Of a stretch of 64,000 nt of DNA, positions 8,286 to 15,959 are shown piece after piece. A program made the translations under genes and the position numbers. Origin of the DNA: Clostridia bacterium (GTDB lineage Bacteria > Bacillota > Clostridia > Lachnospirales > Lachnospiraceae); the NCBI GenBank assembly GCA_910575625.1, contig CAJTFD010000003.1, forward strand, positions 1-64,000, given 5' to 3'. The notes under the pieces were generated by a model, which was given only the letters and a program-made list of their open reading frames with translations, searched no databases and was not told the DNA's origin. How positions within the stretch are numbered: position 1 is the stretch's first letter; the number at the start of each line of letters is the position of its first letter.

Positions 8286-9665
8286 TTACTCAAAACACCG
8301 ATGGATGATGTCGATCACAACATCCTGCTGCTCTTCCGTCATCTTATTATCCGAAGGCAGACAGCAACCGCGCTCAAAGATATCAGCGCCGACATCAAGA
8401 CCGGAGCTACTCATATACCCATCCCTGCCGTCCCCATCGCGCATCACAAATGGATCCATCCGATAAAGCGGCTGCATATGCATAGGTTTCCAGATCGGAC
8501 GTCCTTCCGCATTAAAAGAACTGAGCGCATCCAAGATCTCCTGCGGGCAGGACTTACCCGGTCCCGACTGATACATATGATCCTTATCGCCACGGACCTG
8601 TCGGCACATGGCATCCCGATCGATCAACAGGCAGCTCAGCCAATAATTCGGCGTTGCCTTATCCTCAAAGGGATTGAGGATCACCGGAAGGTCTCTCAAT
8701 CCCTCTTGGTATCTCTCGTAAATCCTGCGCTTCTGTTCAATGTGTTCCTCAATATGGAGCATATTCCCGCGAGCAATCCCTGCGATGATATTGCTCATCC
8801 GATAGTTGTAGCCAAGCTCCTCATGCTGATACCACGGTGCATCTTCCCGACTCTGTGTAGACCATTTGCGGACCTTCTCCGCATCCGCTCTATCATCCGT
8901 TATGTACATCCCACCCGAACTGCCCGTGACAATCTTATTGCCATTATAGCTGATGGCACTTCCTGCACCAAAACTGCCGCATTTTCCGCTCACATAGGAA
9001 CCTTTGTATCCAGCGCCCAACGCCTCCGCGGCGTCTTCCACGATGAGCGCACCATGGTCATCACAGATCTTTTTGATCTCATCCATCTTCGCCGGTACAC
9101 CGTAGAGATGGACAAGTACGACCAGCTTCACATCCGGATACATCTCAAATGCCTTCTCTAACACCACAGGATCCATATTCCAGGTATCTGACTCTGTGTC
9201 GATAAAGATCGGCATACCGCCTTCATAAAGGATTGGGTTCACTGAAGCATCGAAGGTCATATCGCTGCAGAAGACCTTCTTACCCATAAGGAAATTGCCC
9301 TCCACACCGCCAGGATACAGTTTCTGTGCAGCCAGCCTGATAGCCAGATGCAACGCAGCCGTGCCACACGACAGAGCTACCGCATGCCCCATACCAAGAT
9401 ACTCAGCAGTCATCATCTCCAGTTCATTGATATTTTCACCAACAGTACTCACCCAATTGGTCTCAATGGCATGCTGGACAAAAGCCATCTCTTCCCCGTG
9501 CATTGTGGGGCTTGACAGCCATAATTTATTTTCGAACGGTTCAATACCAATGAATCTCGGATCTGTCAAAAAACCATCCATCGTCGTCTTCCTCATCGTA
9601 ATCCCTGTCCCTGATATCTCCGTATCATCCTGATCTCCTGGACAGTCAAAAATATCAATGATCAT
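8286..9665 (-). CDS. DegT/DnrJ/EryC1/StrS sugar aminotransferase
   Basis: This PLP enzyme of up to 459 residues has the EDAAEALGAGYKG segment and the Schiff-base lysine in AISYNGNKIVTG. Family members aminate keto-sugars bound to a nucleotide, for example in bacillosamine-type sugars. Homologues usually begin close to the LSSPTMHGEEMAFVQ motif, so the true start may be the internal ATG at 9581, preceded by AGGAAG six bases upstream, rather than 9665. The gene lies 12 bp upstream of the phosphoglycosyl transferase. Together they probably make and load the first amino sugar of the polymer. Confidence 0.9.
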   Translation of the reverse strand: MIIDIFDCPGDQDDTEISGTGITMRKTTMDGFLTDPRFIGIEPFENKLWLSSPTMHGEEMAFVQHAIETNWVSTVGENINELEMMTAEYLGMGHAVALSCGTAALHLAIRLAAQKLYPGGVEGNFLMGKKVFCSDMTFDASVNPILYEGGMPIFIDTESDTWNMDPVVLEKAFEMYPDVKLVVLVHLYGVPAKMDEIKKICDDHGALIVEDAAEALGAGYKGSYVSGKCGSFGAGSAISYNGNKIVTGSSGGMYITDDRADAEKVRKWSTQSREDAPWYQHEELGYNYRMSNIIAGIARGNMLHIEEHIEQKRRIYERYQEGLRDLPVILNPFEDKATPNYWLSCLLIDRDAMCRQVRGDKDHMYQSGPGKSCPQEILDALSSFNAEGRPIWKPMHMQPLYRMDPFVMRDGDGRDGYMSSSGLDVGADIFERGCCLPSDNKMTEEQQDVVIDIIHRCFE

Positions 9666-9816
9666 ACATCCTTTACAGATCTACACCCACAGAACACAGG
9701 CAGACCCTGGATACCCTGGTATGTGCAGATCTTAGTATACCTGCCCATATACACCCCGATCGATACAGCACTCATGTGAGATATGCTAGAGAATAACTGA
9801 AAAAAATGCGACTTTC

Positions 9817-12081
9817 CTACACGACCCCGATCCCTCTCAGCTTCTTCACCTGCTCCTCAGACAACTTCCCGCCCTTCATCCGCGTCCGCTGATTATTCAG
9901 CCATCCTTTGAGCTTAAAGCCATCCTCGCAGACATACCCCACCGGCATCCGGATACTCCCATGTTCCTTTACATATTCCATCGCATGGGCATACCCCTTT
10001 TCCCAAAAAGCCTGGTTCTTATCCCACTTCAATCCGATCGACTCCAACCTCTCGATCCGCTCCTGGGACAGCTTCCCGATCCGTTTCCGATACCTCTGCG
10101 TACGGAGCCAGCCGATTGGCTTGAAACCATCGATCTGAAAATCCTCCGGGATACGGTTGATATCCCCATACCCATCCACATACCGCTGGCAATACTGAAA
10201 TCCCCTCTCCCACTTACTCTCGAACCGGTCCCAGCTCATACCGATACCCTCCAGGAGCCCGATCTGCTCTTTTGAGAGCCTCCCGATACCGTAACTCTCC
10301 CTCTGGGATGAGATCCAGATGCCCACCTTCTGGCCATCGGCCACATAGCCATACGGGATATCCAGATTGCCGTGTTCCTCGTGATACTCCTTAGCAAGCC
10401 CATAATATCGCATCCACTTGCGCACCAGCACAGAGTCCCACTCGATCCCGATCCCCTCCAGCTGCGCGATCTGCTCATCTGAGAGCTTCCCTTGCGCATA
10501 TCTCTTCCGGATCCCGCGGTACAGACGGCCCAATTTTATGCCGTCCCCCGTCTCATATCCAGCCGGGATATCCAGATCACCATGCTCCTCATAATACTCT
10601 GCAGCCGCCCGATAAAAGGTATTCCAGCTCCGGTCTCTCGCCGTATCCCAGTCCATCCCGATCTTATCCAGCGCCGCGATCCGCTCCCTGGTCATAGACG
10701 GATCCTCCTTCCGGCGGTTCGTCCGCTGGGTCACGATCCATCTCCCAAGGGCATATCCATCCTCTGTCTCATAGCTGGATACGGGCAGCAGATCGCCATG
10801 CTCCTCATAATACCTCTCCGCCTCCCCATACATCATGTCCCAGGAAACGGTCAGGGCCCCCTCCAGGACCTTAAAGAGCCGCAGACAGTCCTTCAGCTCC
10901 CCCGTCACCTCGAAGGTCTCATTGGCGATCTCCCGTTCCTTCCCGCTTGCCCGCATAAATATAAGGGCATCCTCCATCTCTTTGCGGACGGCATCGATGC
11001 TGTAGAGGTTCTCGATATTGTTCACCACGTCAAAGATCACCGGTCTCGTCTGCCTGGAAGCAGACAAGGCCCTCCCGATCTGCTGTTTGTAGATGATCGG
11101 GGACACTGTGGGGCGCAGGAGTATGACCCCAGACACATTTTCCACATGCACGCCCTCATTCAGGGCATCGATACAAAAGAGCAGTTTCAGATGGCCTGCA
11201 TCCTCATCTTTCTTGAACCTCTGGAAAGATTTACTGGCAGCAGGGTCATCTGTGTACAGGGAATAGACATGGGGCTCTCCATCGATCAGATGGAACCATT
11301 CCCCCACTTTCCCCATCGCGTCCTGCATCGCCTCGTAATTTGCGCAAAAAACGATATATTTTCCATACCGCTCCGTCATATGCCTGTCAAAGAGCACATC
11401 CAATCCTTCTGCCCGATCCAAAGCCCTCTTTAACTTCTCCAGATGATCCTCTGCCTGCTCCCTGCGCTTTTGATCCTTGATGTTACAGACTCTCTCACTG
11501 TACTTTTCCAGATCATCCCTGTAGGAATAGACAGACTGGACATATTTGGGCGGATGCAGGATCCCTCTCACGATGGCCTCGCCCAAGGTCATCGTGCTGG
11601 CGATGTGCCCGTCAAACAATTCATCCGACATATCCCTCTGGTTATCCAGATAGCGGACTGCCGTAGCGGATAGCCCCAAGAGCGGCACGCCCTCATACAG
11701 ATCGAGAAATCTTTTGACACCCTGCCCCCAGGCCAGCGCCCCGCACCGGTGGAACTCATCGAGGATCATGTAGTCCGGCTTGACCTTCTGCATCTCCATG
11801 TCCGTCATGTTCATAAGCCGCGCATAGGTGATAAACTCCACATTCTCCGGCCGATATCCCCCACTTGCGTTCGCAAGATTCTCAAGCTGCGTGGCAAATA
11901 TATATCTGGACGGGGACAGCCAACAGATTTTTTTATCCGGGTGGTCCTCGCACAACTTAAAACCGATAAAAGATTTGCCCGTCCCGGTGGGATGGATCAC
12001 GGCCGCCTTTCCCTCGCTGGAGAGCATGGCCTCCGCCGCTCTATAGGCACTCTGATTATGTTCATACAGACATATAGCCAT
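9817..12081 (-). CDS. DEAD/DEAH-box helicase with five C-terminal helicase-associated (HA) repeats
   Basis: This 754-residue SF2 ATPase has Walker A GTGKS at residues 33-37, DEFH at 108-111 and a helicase C domain with the IGRALSASRQTRPVIFDVVN segment. The last 330 or so residues are five repeats of about 65 residues. Each starts with an aromatic pair, contains YYEEHGDLDIP-like and QR motifs and ends LxxIGxxW, matching the helicase-associated domain of unknown function. GGAGGT nine bases before the ATG at 12081 fixes the start. The gene lies directly upstream of the polysaccharide genes on the same strand and 74 bp downstream of the left site of a putative inverton. A regulatory or defence role is possible but unproven. 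Confidence 0.88.
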   Translation of the reverse strand: MAICLYEHNQSAYRAAEAMLSSEGKAAVIHPTGTGKSFIGFKLCEDHPDKKICWLSPSRYIFATQLENLANASGGYRPENVEFITYARLMNMTDMEMQKVKPDYMILDEFHRCGALAWGQGVKRFLDLYEGVPLLGLSATAVRYLDNQRDMSDELFDGHIASTMTLGEAIVRGILHPPKYVQSVYSYRDDLEKYSERVCNIKDQKRREQAEDHLEKLKRALDRAEGLDVLFDRHMTERYGKYIVFCANYEAMQDAMGKVGEWFHLIDGEPHVYSLYTDDPAASKSFQRFKKDEDAGHLKLLFCIDALNEGVHVENVSGVILLRPTVSPIIYKQQIGRALSASRQTRPVIFDVVNNIENLYSIDAVRKEMEDALIFMRASGKEREIANETFEVTGELKDCLRLFKVLEGALTVSWDMMYGEAERYYEEHGDLLPVSSYETEDGYALGRWIVTQRTNRRKEDPSMTRERIAALDKIGMDWDTARDRSWNTFYRAAAEYYEEHGDLDIPAGYETGDGIKLGRLYRGIRKRYAQGKLSDEQIAQLEGIGIEWDSVLVRKWMRYYGLAKEYHEEHGNLDIPYGYVADGQKVGIWISSQRESYGIGRLSKEQIGLLEGIGMSWDRFESKWERGFQYCQRYVDGYGDINRIPEDFQIDGFKPIGWLRTQRYRKRIGKLSQERIERLESIGLKWDKNQAFWEKGYAHAMEYVKEHGSIRMPVGYVCEDGFKLKGWLNNQRTRMKGGKLSEEQVKKLRGIGVV

Positions 12082-12154
12082 CCTGTCTGCACCTCCATTT
12101 TATGGAAATCGTCTGCACTATGTATATTTTTTGTATCTTTTGGAGATAATAGGA

Positions 12155-12181
12155 TTTCGCAGATTCACATAATCTGCGAAA
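12155..12181 (+). repeat. Left inverted repeat of the candidate inverton
   Basis: This 27-bp imperfect palindrome has perfect 11-bp arms and the centre CACAT. It is the exact reverse complement of 12541-12567. On the leftward strand it is not followed by a T-run, so it should not stop transcription going toward the helicase. Confidence 0.85.
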
Positions 12182-12452
12182 AACCGTCCCTATCCTTTTA
12201 AAATACAACGTTTTATCCCATAAGTGACCCAGAATCTGACCATAAATAGAAATGAGTGGATCCATAAAAACTCTGCCCAGTCTGCAAGTCATATGTATAG
12301 TATCCACCATCCTACCGGCCATATTTTCTTATGTTTTCTCCTCACCTTGGCATCTTTCTGTTCCCTCCTGACCATTTTTTGACCCCTAATAGAAAAGAAT
12401 CCGTCATCCTCAAGCATGATCTGCAAAAAAATAGATTGTATTTTTTTGGTAA

Positions 12453-12481
12453 TTGACAAATAACATTATTGAAAGTATAAT
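12453..12481 (+). promoter_or_regulatory. Perfect consensus sigma-A promoter inside the candidate inverton
   Basis: TTGACA at 12453-12458, a 17-bp spacer and TATAAT at 12476-12481 form a full-consensus housekeeping promoter. It points right, away from the helicase and polysaccharide genes. If the segment were inverted, the -10 box would map to about 12241-12246 on the minus strand, giving a leader of about 150 nt before the helicase ATG. I saw no comparable promoter on the minus strand between 12182 and 12450. Confidence 0.85.
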
Positions 12482-12540
12482 GATTTACGTAGAAAGAATA
12501 GATTTTTACATAAAAACTGTTGTTTTTTGGACTTAAATCT

Positions 12541-12567
12541 TTTCGCAGATTATGTGAATCTGCGAAA
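12541..12567 (-). repeat. Right inverted repeat of the candidate inverton
   Basis: This site has the same 27 bases as 12155-12181 read on the opposite strand, centre ATGTG on the plus strand. Only the asymmetric centre sets its direction, as in tyrosine-recombinase core sites. Confidence 0.85.
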
Positions 12568-12574
12568 TTTTTTT
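12541..12574 (+). terminator. Hairpin plus T-run at the right end of the inverton
   Basis: The 11-bp perfect stem of the right repeat with its 5-nt loop is followed directly by seven T residues (12568-12574), the form of an intrinsic terminator for rightward transcription. The T-run lies outside the repeat, so it would stay in place after inversion. RNA from the internal promoter would end after about 87 nt. Confidence 0.65.
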
Positions 12575-12601
12575 GCCCAAATATGAAAAATCCTATATGA
12601 T
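12573..12601 (+). promoter_or_regulatory. Probable promoter for the small genes at 12734 and 12949
   Basis: TTGCCC at 12573-12578, a 17-bp spacer and TATGAT at 12596-12601 lie just outside the right repeat and point to the small genes. This promoter would make their expression independent of the inverton. Confidence 0.5.
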
Positions 12602-12733
12602 ACGGAAAATCGCAGAGGGATACAGGACAGGGAAAGATCATACCGCACGCCTTATCTTTCTATACGCAAAAATTTTTTTCCACAATGGATAAATTCCAGA
12701 CAACCTGCAAAAAATAAGATCGAGGTGATGAAC

Positions 12734-12910
12734 ATGATCAACGACGAAGAACTACCCATCGGCTTTACCATGGAACTGGCCATGCACGCCGATGCCTTGA
12801 ACAGATTTTCCAGACTCTCAAAAGACGAACAGCAGCGCCGCATCGACGGCGCAAAGAAAGTCAAGAGCCGTGATGAGATGCGCAGCTATGTTGAACAGAT
12901 GTTCCGTTGA
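12734..12910 (+). CDS. Small conserved-type hypothetical protein (58 aa)
   Basis: The chosen ATG at 12734 has GAGGTG six bases upstream. Earlier in-frame GTG/ATG codons overlap that ribosome site. The product begins MINDEELPIGFTMELAMHAD and ends in a basic helical segment with KSRDEMRSYVEQMF. It is a short soluble acidic/basic helical protein of a type I have seen as a hypothetical in Lachnospiraceae, with no known function. It lies 38 bp upstream of another small gene and could share its transcript. Confidence 0.65.
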   Translation: MINDEELPIGFTMELAMHADALNRFSRLSKDEQQRRIDGAKKVKSRDEMRSYVEQMFR

Positions 12911-12948
12911 CAGGACACACCCCGAATACCCACAAGGAGGCTGAAACG

Positions 12949-13161
12949 ATGGTGACAGACACGAACCGTTTTGCGGATGAGCTGCCGAGCAGTTGCCGTT
13001 CCCAGATGGATGCCATGGAACATGCCGTCCGCTCAGAAGATTTTTGCATAGCGGAATTATCCGGGAACACCTGCGGCAAGATCCAGGACCTGGAGGGCAG
13101 GCTCAGCCAAGACCTGGGCAAAAAGATCTCCCTGGTCGCTTACGAAGACCGCTCCAGATAA
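12949..13161 (+). CDS. Small hypothetical protein (70 aa)
   Basis: A strong ribosome site, AAGGAGG at 12934-12940, fixes the ATG at 12949. The frame is open further upstream (from 12907), but that part has no start with a ribosome site. The product (MVTDTNRFADELPSSCRSQM...) is soluble, with three cysteines and no recognisable domain. It is followed 14 bp later by a clear intrinsic terminator, which marks the end of this two-gene unit. Confidence 0.6.
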   Translation: MVTDTNRFADELPSSCRSQMDAMEHAVRSEDFCIAELSGNTCGKIQDLEGRLSQDLGKKISLVAYEDRSR

Positions 13162-13174
13162 GATCGGATCCGCA

Positions 13175-13216
13175 AAAGGTCTGTGCCCTGCCTTCAGGGT
13201 GCAGACCTTTTTTATC
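13175..13216 (+). terminator. Intrinsic terminator after the small-gene pair
   Basis: A stem of AAAGGTCTG and CAGACCTTT, extended by CCCTG/CAGGG around a CCTT loop, ends in a T-run. Confidence 0.85.
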
Positions 13217-13247
13217 GTATAGGAAACTCCGTCCCCTATACGATAAA
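13211..13247. other. Perfect 13-bp inverted repeat
   Basis: Positions 13211-13223 (TTTATCGTATAGG) pair exactly with 13235-13247 around an 11-nt loop. It overlaps the tail of the previous terminator and is followed by A residues, so it may be an operator, a fold-back or a leftward stop signal. Its role is unknown. Confidence 0.5.
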
Positions 13248-13315
13248 ACCCTCCGGGGGATGCGCACTTTACGCCAAGGAAATATGGATGCTGGTGCAGC
13301 CGCGCTCCGGCGCGG

Positions 13316-13342
13316 GAGTCTGGCGATCCAGACTCTTTTTTA
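13316..13342 (+). terminator. Second intrinsic-terminator-like hairpin
   Basis: GAGTCTGG and CCAGACTC form an 8-bp stem with a CGAT loop and a following run of six T residues. It lies between the small genes and the isocitrate dehydrogenase promoter. Confidence 0.7.
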
Positions 13343-13404
13343 TTTATACAGCAGATATACACGATCCTCCCCGATCCCGCCTCCATATTTAGTCAGAAAA
13401 GTCA

Positions 13405-13434
13405 TTGACGGGATCATATCTATACATATATAAT
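13405..13434 (+). promoter_or_regulatory. Promoter of the isocitrate dehydrogenase gene
   Basis: TTGACG at 13405-13410, an 18-bp spacer and TATAAT at 13429-13434 give a leader of about 45 nt before the start codon. Confidence 0.75.
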
Positions 13435-13484
13435 GTAAAAGGCAAACAGACAAGTAAACGGACAAACTAAGGAGAATGGATGGT

Positions 13485-14687
13485 ATGAGTAAGATTGCAA
13501 TGAACACACCCATTGTGGAGATGGACGGCGACGAGATGACCCGGATCTTATGGCAGATGATCAAAGAGGAACTGCTGCTGCCCTATGTGGATCTGAACAC
13601 AGAATACTATGACCTGGGACTGGAACACCGCAATGCCACAGACGACCAGGTGACGATCGATGCGGCCGAAGCCACAAAAAAACATAAAGTAGCGGTAAAA
13701 TGCGCGACGATCACGCCCAACGCAGCCCGCATGGACGAATACAAACTGAAAAAAATGTGGAAGAGCCCCAACGGCACGATCCGCGCCCTCTTGGACGGCA
13801 CCGTGTTCCGCGCCCCGATCCTGGTAAAAGGCATCGAACCGGCGGTAAAGAACTGGAAAAAACCCATCACCCTGGCCAGACATGCCTACGGCGATGTGTA
13901 TAAGAACGCCGAGATGCGGATCCCCGGCCCCGGAAAAGTGGAGCTGGTCTACACAGCCGCGGACGGCTCCCAGCAAAAAGAGCTGATACACGAATTTGAC
14001 GGCCCGGGCGTGGTACAGGGGATGCACAACCTGGATGATTCCATCGAGAGCTTTGCCAGAAGCTGCTTAAACTTCGGCCTGGACACCGAACAGGACGTAT
14101 GGTTCGCCACAAAAGACACCATTTCCAAACAATACGACCACCATTTTAAAGATATCTTCCAGAAAGTCTACGACGAGGAATTCAAAGAAAAGTTTGAGAA
14201 AAAGAACATCGAATACTTCTATACTCTGATCGACGACGCCGTTGCCCGCGTCATGAAAGGGGAGGGCGGCTTTATCTGGGCCTGCAAAAATTACGACGGA
14301 GATGTGATGAGCGACATGGTCTCCTCCGCCTGCGGCTCCCTGGCCATGATGACCTCCGTGCTGGTCTCCCCCCACGGCTACTATGAATACGAAGCCGCCC
14401 ACGGTACCGTCCAGCGTCATTACTACCGCCACTTAAAAGGTGAGGAGACATCCACAAACTCTGTGGCAACCATTTTTGCCTGGACAGGTGCGCTGGCAAA
14501 GAGGGGCGAACTGGATCAGGACCAGGAACTGGTGGATTTCGCCCATAAACTGGAACAGGCCACCTTACAGACCATCGAGGAGGGCAAGATGACCGGCGAC
14601 CTGGCCGCCATGACCACGATCCCCAACCCCACCATCCTAAAAAGCCGGGCTTTTATCCAGGCGATCGCAGAGAAGCTGGATGCGTGA
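13485..14687 (+). CDS. icd: NADP-dependent isocitrate dehydrogenase
   Basis: This is a 400-residue enzyme of the homodimeric type shared with eukaryotes. It begins [20 protein letters not shown] and carries the substrate-loop segment [16 protein letters not shown] and the cofactor-side stretch [15 protein letters not shown]. It oxidatively decarboxylates isocitrate to 2-oxoglutarate and feeds glutamate synthesis, which suits a fermenter with proline and leucine pathways in the same window. The ATG at 13485 lies ten bases after AAGGAG. The ATG at 13476 is too close to that site. The 3' end overlaps the following antitoxin start by 8 bp. Confidence 0.95.
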   Translation: MSKIAMNTPIVEMDGDEMTRILWQMIKEELLLPYVDLNTEYYDLGLEHRNATDDQVTIDAAEATKKHKVAVKCATITPNAARMDEYKLKKMWKSPNGTIRALLDGTVFRAPILVKGIEPAVKNWKKPITLARHAYGDVYKNAEMRIPGPGKVELVYTAADGSQQKELIHEFDGPGVVQGMHNLDDSIESFARSCLNFGLDTEQDVWFATKDTISKQYDHHFKDIFQKVYDEEFKEKFEKKNIEYFYTLIDDAVARVMKGEGGFIWACKNYDGDVMSDMVSSACGSLAMMTSVLVSPHGYYEYEAAHGTVQRHYYRHLKGEETSTNSVATIFAWTGALAKRGELDQDQELVDFAHKLEQATLQTIEEGKMTGDLAAMTTIPNPTILKSRAFIQAIAEKLDA

Positions 14688-14982
14688 TGTAAAACGTATG
14701 GATCTAAAGGATACGATAAAAGAGGAGCTCATCGAGTTGGCTAAGACATACGGCCTGACGAAAGTGATCCTCTTCGGTTCCCGCGCACGGGGCGACAATG
14801 CCCCGCGCAGCGACATCGACCTGGCTGTATCCGGCGGCGATATCGTGGGATTCCGCACAGACATCGACGAGGTGGTGCGGACGCTGCTGATGTTTGACGT
14901 GGTGGATCTGGATGGACCTGTACAAGATGAGTTATTGGGATCCATCCGCAATGAGGGGATATTGCTCTATGAAAAAATATGA
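14680..14982 (+). CDS. mntA: MntA-type nucleotidyltransferase antitoxin
   Basis: The 100-residue protein has the minimal nucleotidyltransferase signature GSX10DXD: G33-S34 in [10 protein letters not shown] and D45/D47 in SDIDLAV. MntA antitoxins silence their HepT partner by AMP-modifying a tyrosine next to the RNase site. The start lies inside the last codons of icd (8-bp overlap) and the stop overlaps the HepT start by 14 bp, so the pair is probably translated by coupling. Only a weak ribosome site (GAGAAG) precedes it. The family is visible, while toxin control is known from relatives. Confidence 0.85.
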   Translation: MRDVKRMDLKDTIKEELIELAKTYGLTKVILFGSRARGDNAPRSDIDLAVSGGDIVGFRTDIDEVVRTLLMFDVVDLDGPVQDELLGSIRNEGILLYEKI

Positions 14983-15358
14983 GAATTTTAAAAAAGCGCT
15001 GGACAACCTGAAATTATGTGAAAACTATGCCCCTCCTTATGACGTAGTGACCATGACAGGGCTCGTAAATTTATTTTCCATCTGTTTTGAACAGTCCTGG
15101 AAGACCATGAAAGAGATCCTGGAAAGACACGGATACTCCAAAGGAAAGACCGGTTCCCCCAAGATGATCATCAAGCTGGCTTATAGTTCCGGCATGATCC
15201 AAGATGAGGACAGATGGCTGGAGCTGCTGGATAAAAGAAATGAGATCGCACATTCTTACAACGAAAAGACCGCCGTTTTGATCATCGAAAAGATCAAAGA
15301 GGATTATCTGGCGCTTTTCCAAGATCTGGCCGATGAACTCCGCGATAACTGGATGTAG
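14969..15358 (+). CDS. hepT: HepT-type HEPN toxin (HI0074 family)
   Basis: This 129-residue helical protein carries the HEPN RNase motif RX4HXY as R90-NEIA-H95-S-Y97, in its usual place near the C-terminal third. HepT toxins cleave RNA. The tyrosine of the motif is the target modified by MntA. I chose the ATG at 14969 ([11 protein letters not shown]), which overlaps the end of mntA. The frame is open further upstream, but only as an antitoxin shadow. Length and order (antitoxin first) agree with known MNT-HEPN modules. A terminator follows directly. Confidence 0.87.
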   Translation: MKKYENFKKALDNLKLCENYAPPYDVVTMTGLVNLFSICFEQSWKTMKEILERHGYSKGKTGSPKMIIKLAYSSGMIQDEDRWLELLDKRNEIAHSYNEKTAVLIIEKIKEDYLALFQDLADELRDNWM

Positions 15359-15363
15359 AGCAG

Positions 15364-15388
15364 GACCACCGGCTAAACCGGTGGTCTT
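15364..15388 (+). terminator. Hairpin after the toxin-antitoxin pair
   Basis: GACCACCGG and CCGGTGGTC form a perfect 9-bp stem with a CTAAA loop. It is followed only by TT, so it is a weak or partial terminator. Confidence 0.5.
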
Positions 15389-15400
15389 GACTGTAGACAA

Positions 15401-15435
15401 AGAGAGGTGTCAGAGCCAAACTCCAACACCTCTCT
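15401..15435. other. Second strong hairpin
   Basis: AGAGAGGTGT at 15401-15410 pairs perfectly with ACACCTCTCT at 15426-15435 and is followed by TTTAG. It could back up the previous terminator. The rest of 15436-15511 shows nothing I can name. Confidence 0.45.
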
Positions 15436-15511
15436 TTAGATAAGACCAGCAGTCAAAAAGACCACTGATAAAAAAACTTACACATCTATATTGATAGCTT
15501 ATCTGTTTTCC

Positions 15512-15607
15512 TAGACGTGTTTAAAAACCGCTTTCTGCAAGATGTATTTCACAATCTGCAGGAGATCTTACCCCCGTTGGCATAAAGTATTTTTAAGACA
15601 CGCACTA
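15512..15607 (+). repeat. Diverged copy of a MITE-like repeat
   Basis: This 96-bp element opens TAGACGTGTTTAAAAACCGC and closes with the inverted TTTTTAAGACACGCACTA. Its first 60 bases match the repeats at 42122 and 53315 with many substitutions (shared AAAACCGCTTT, TCACAAT and AGATCT words). The terminal inverted repeats and lack of coding sequence fit a miniature inverted-repeat element, the oldest of the three copies here. Confidence 0.55.
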
Positions 15608-15696
15608 ACAATATTATTGCCTGATCAATATTTTGTATACAGGAAATTTAGGTCATATACTCAAAAACCATTGCAGTTCCTCTTGATCTAATATAT

Positions 15697-15959
15697 TTAT
15701 GGACCATTCACTTGACGGATGATTTCATATGCAATATTTTTAACTTTTTCTACATCCTCTTTATCAGAGTAAATATAATACATGATCTCTAAATTTGTAT
15801 CCCCCCAAATTCCCCCATATTTTCCCACAAAAATGCTTCTCTCATTCTTTTTTCAAACAATAGGCAATCCTCCTTGTATGATCGTAAATAACTTAAGATG
15901 GAAAGAAGCGCGATCCCGATAAACATAAGGGGCCACACTTCTCTTCCTACGGACATCAT
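15697..15959 (-). pseudogene. Small membrane protein gene interrupted by a frameshift in a G-run
   Basis: The ATG at 15959 overlaps the stop of the 74-aa gene upstream (ATGA), suggesting coupling. The first frame reads MMSVGREVWPLMFIGIALLS, with one membrane segment, and ends at a stop at 15789. Past a run of six G residues (plus-strand C 15801-15806), another frame continues in register as DTNLEIMYYIYSDKEDVEK to a stop at 15697. A run of seven or four G residues would restore one protein of about 88 residues. Frameshift decay, slipped-strand variation and sequencing error all remain possible. Confidence 0.45.

Larger units (their letters stand above)
12155..12567. other. Candidate invertible promoter segment (inverton)
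   Basis: Two identical 27-bp sites at 12155-12181 and 12541-12567 lie in inverted orientation and enclose 359 bp with no convincing gene but one perfect promoter. Each site is itself a palindrome of 11-bp arms (TTTCGCAGATT and its complement) around an asymmetric 5-bp centre, CACAT on the left and ATGTG on the right. Matching stops at the ends of the site, apart from one chance base. This is the layout expected of paired crossover sites for a tyrosine recombinase, and inversion would turn the internal promoter toward the helicase/polysaccharide operon. No tyrosine recombinase gene is in the window, so it would have to act in trans. Inversion itself is inference. Confidence 0.72.

Noticed and set aside
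10492..11433. Long plus-strand frame (313 codons) antisense to the helicase
   Set aside because: It is a shadow of the helicase coding frame: low-complexity His/Pro/Arg-rich product, no ribosome site and no recognisable domain.
12062..12322. 86-aa minus-strand frame overlapping the helicase start
   Set aside because: It crosses the left palindrome, has no ribosome site and overlaps the helicase start in another frame.
12342..12641. 99-aa frame on the minus strand covering most of the inverton
   Set aside because: No ribosome site, no family resemblance, and it crosses the right palindrome and the consensus promoter.
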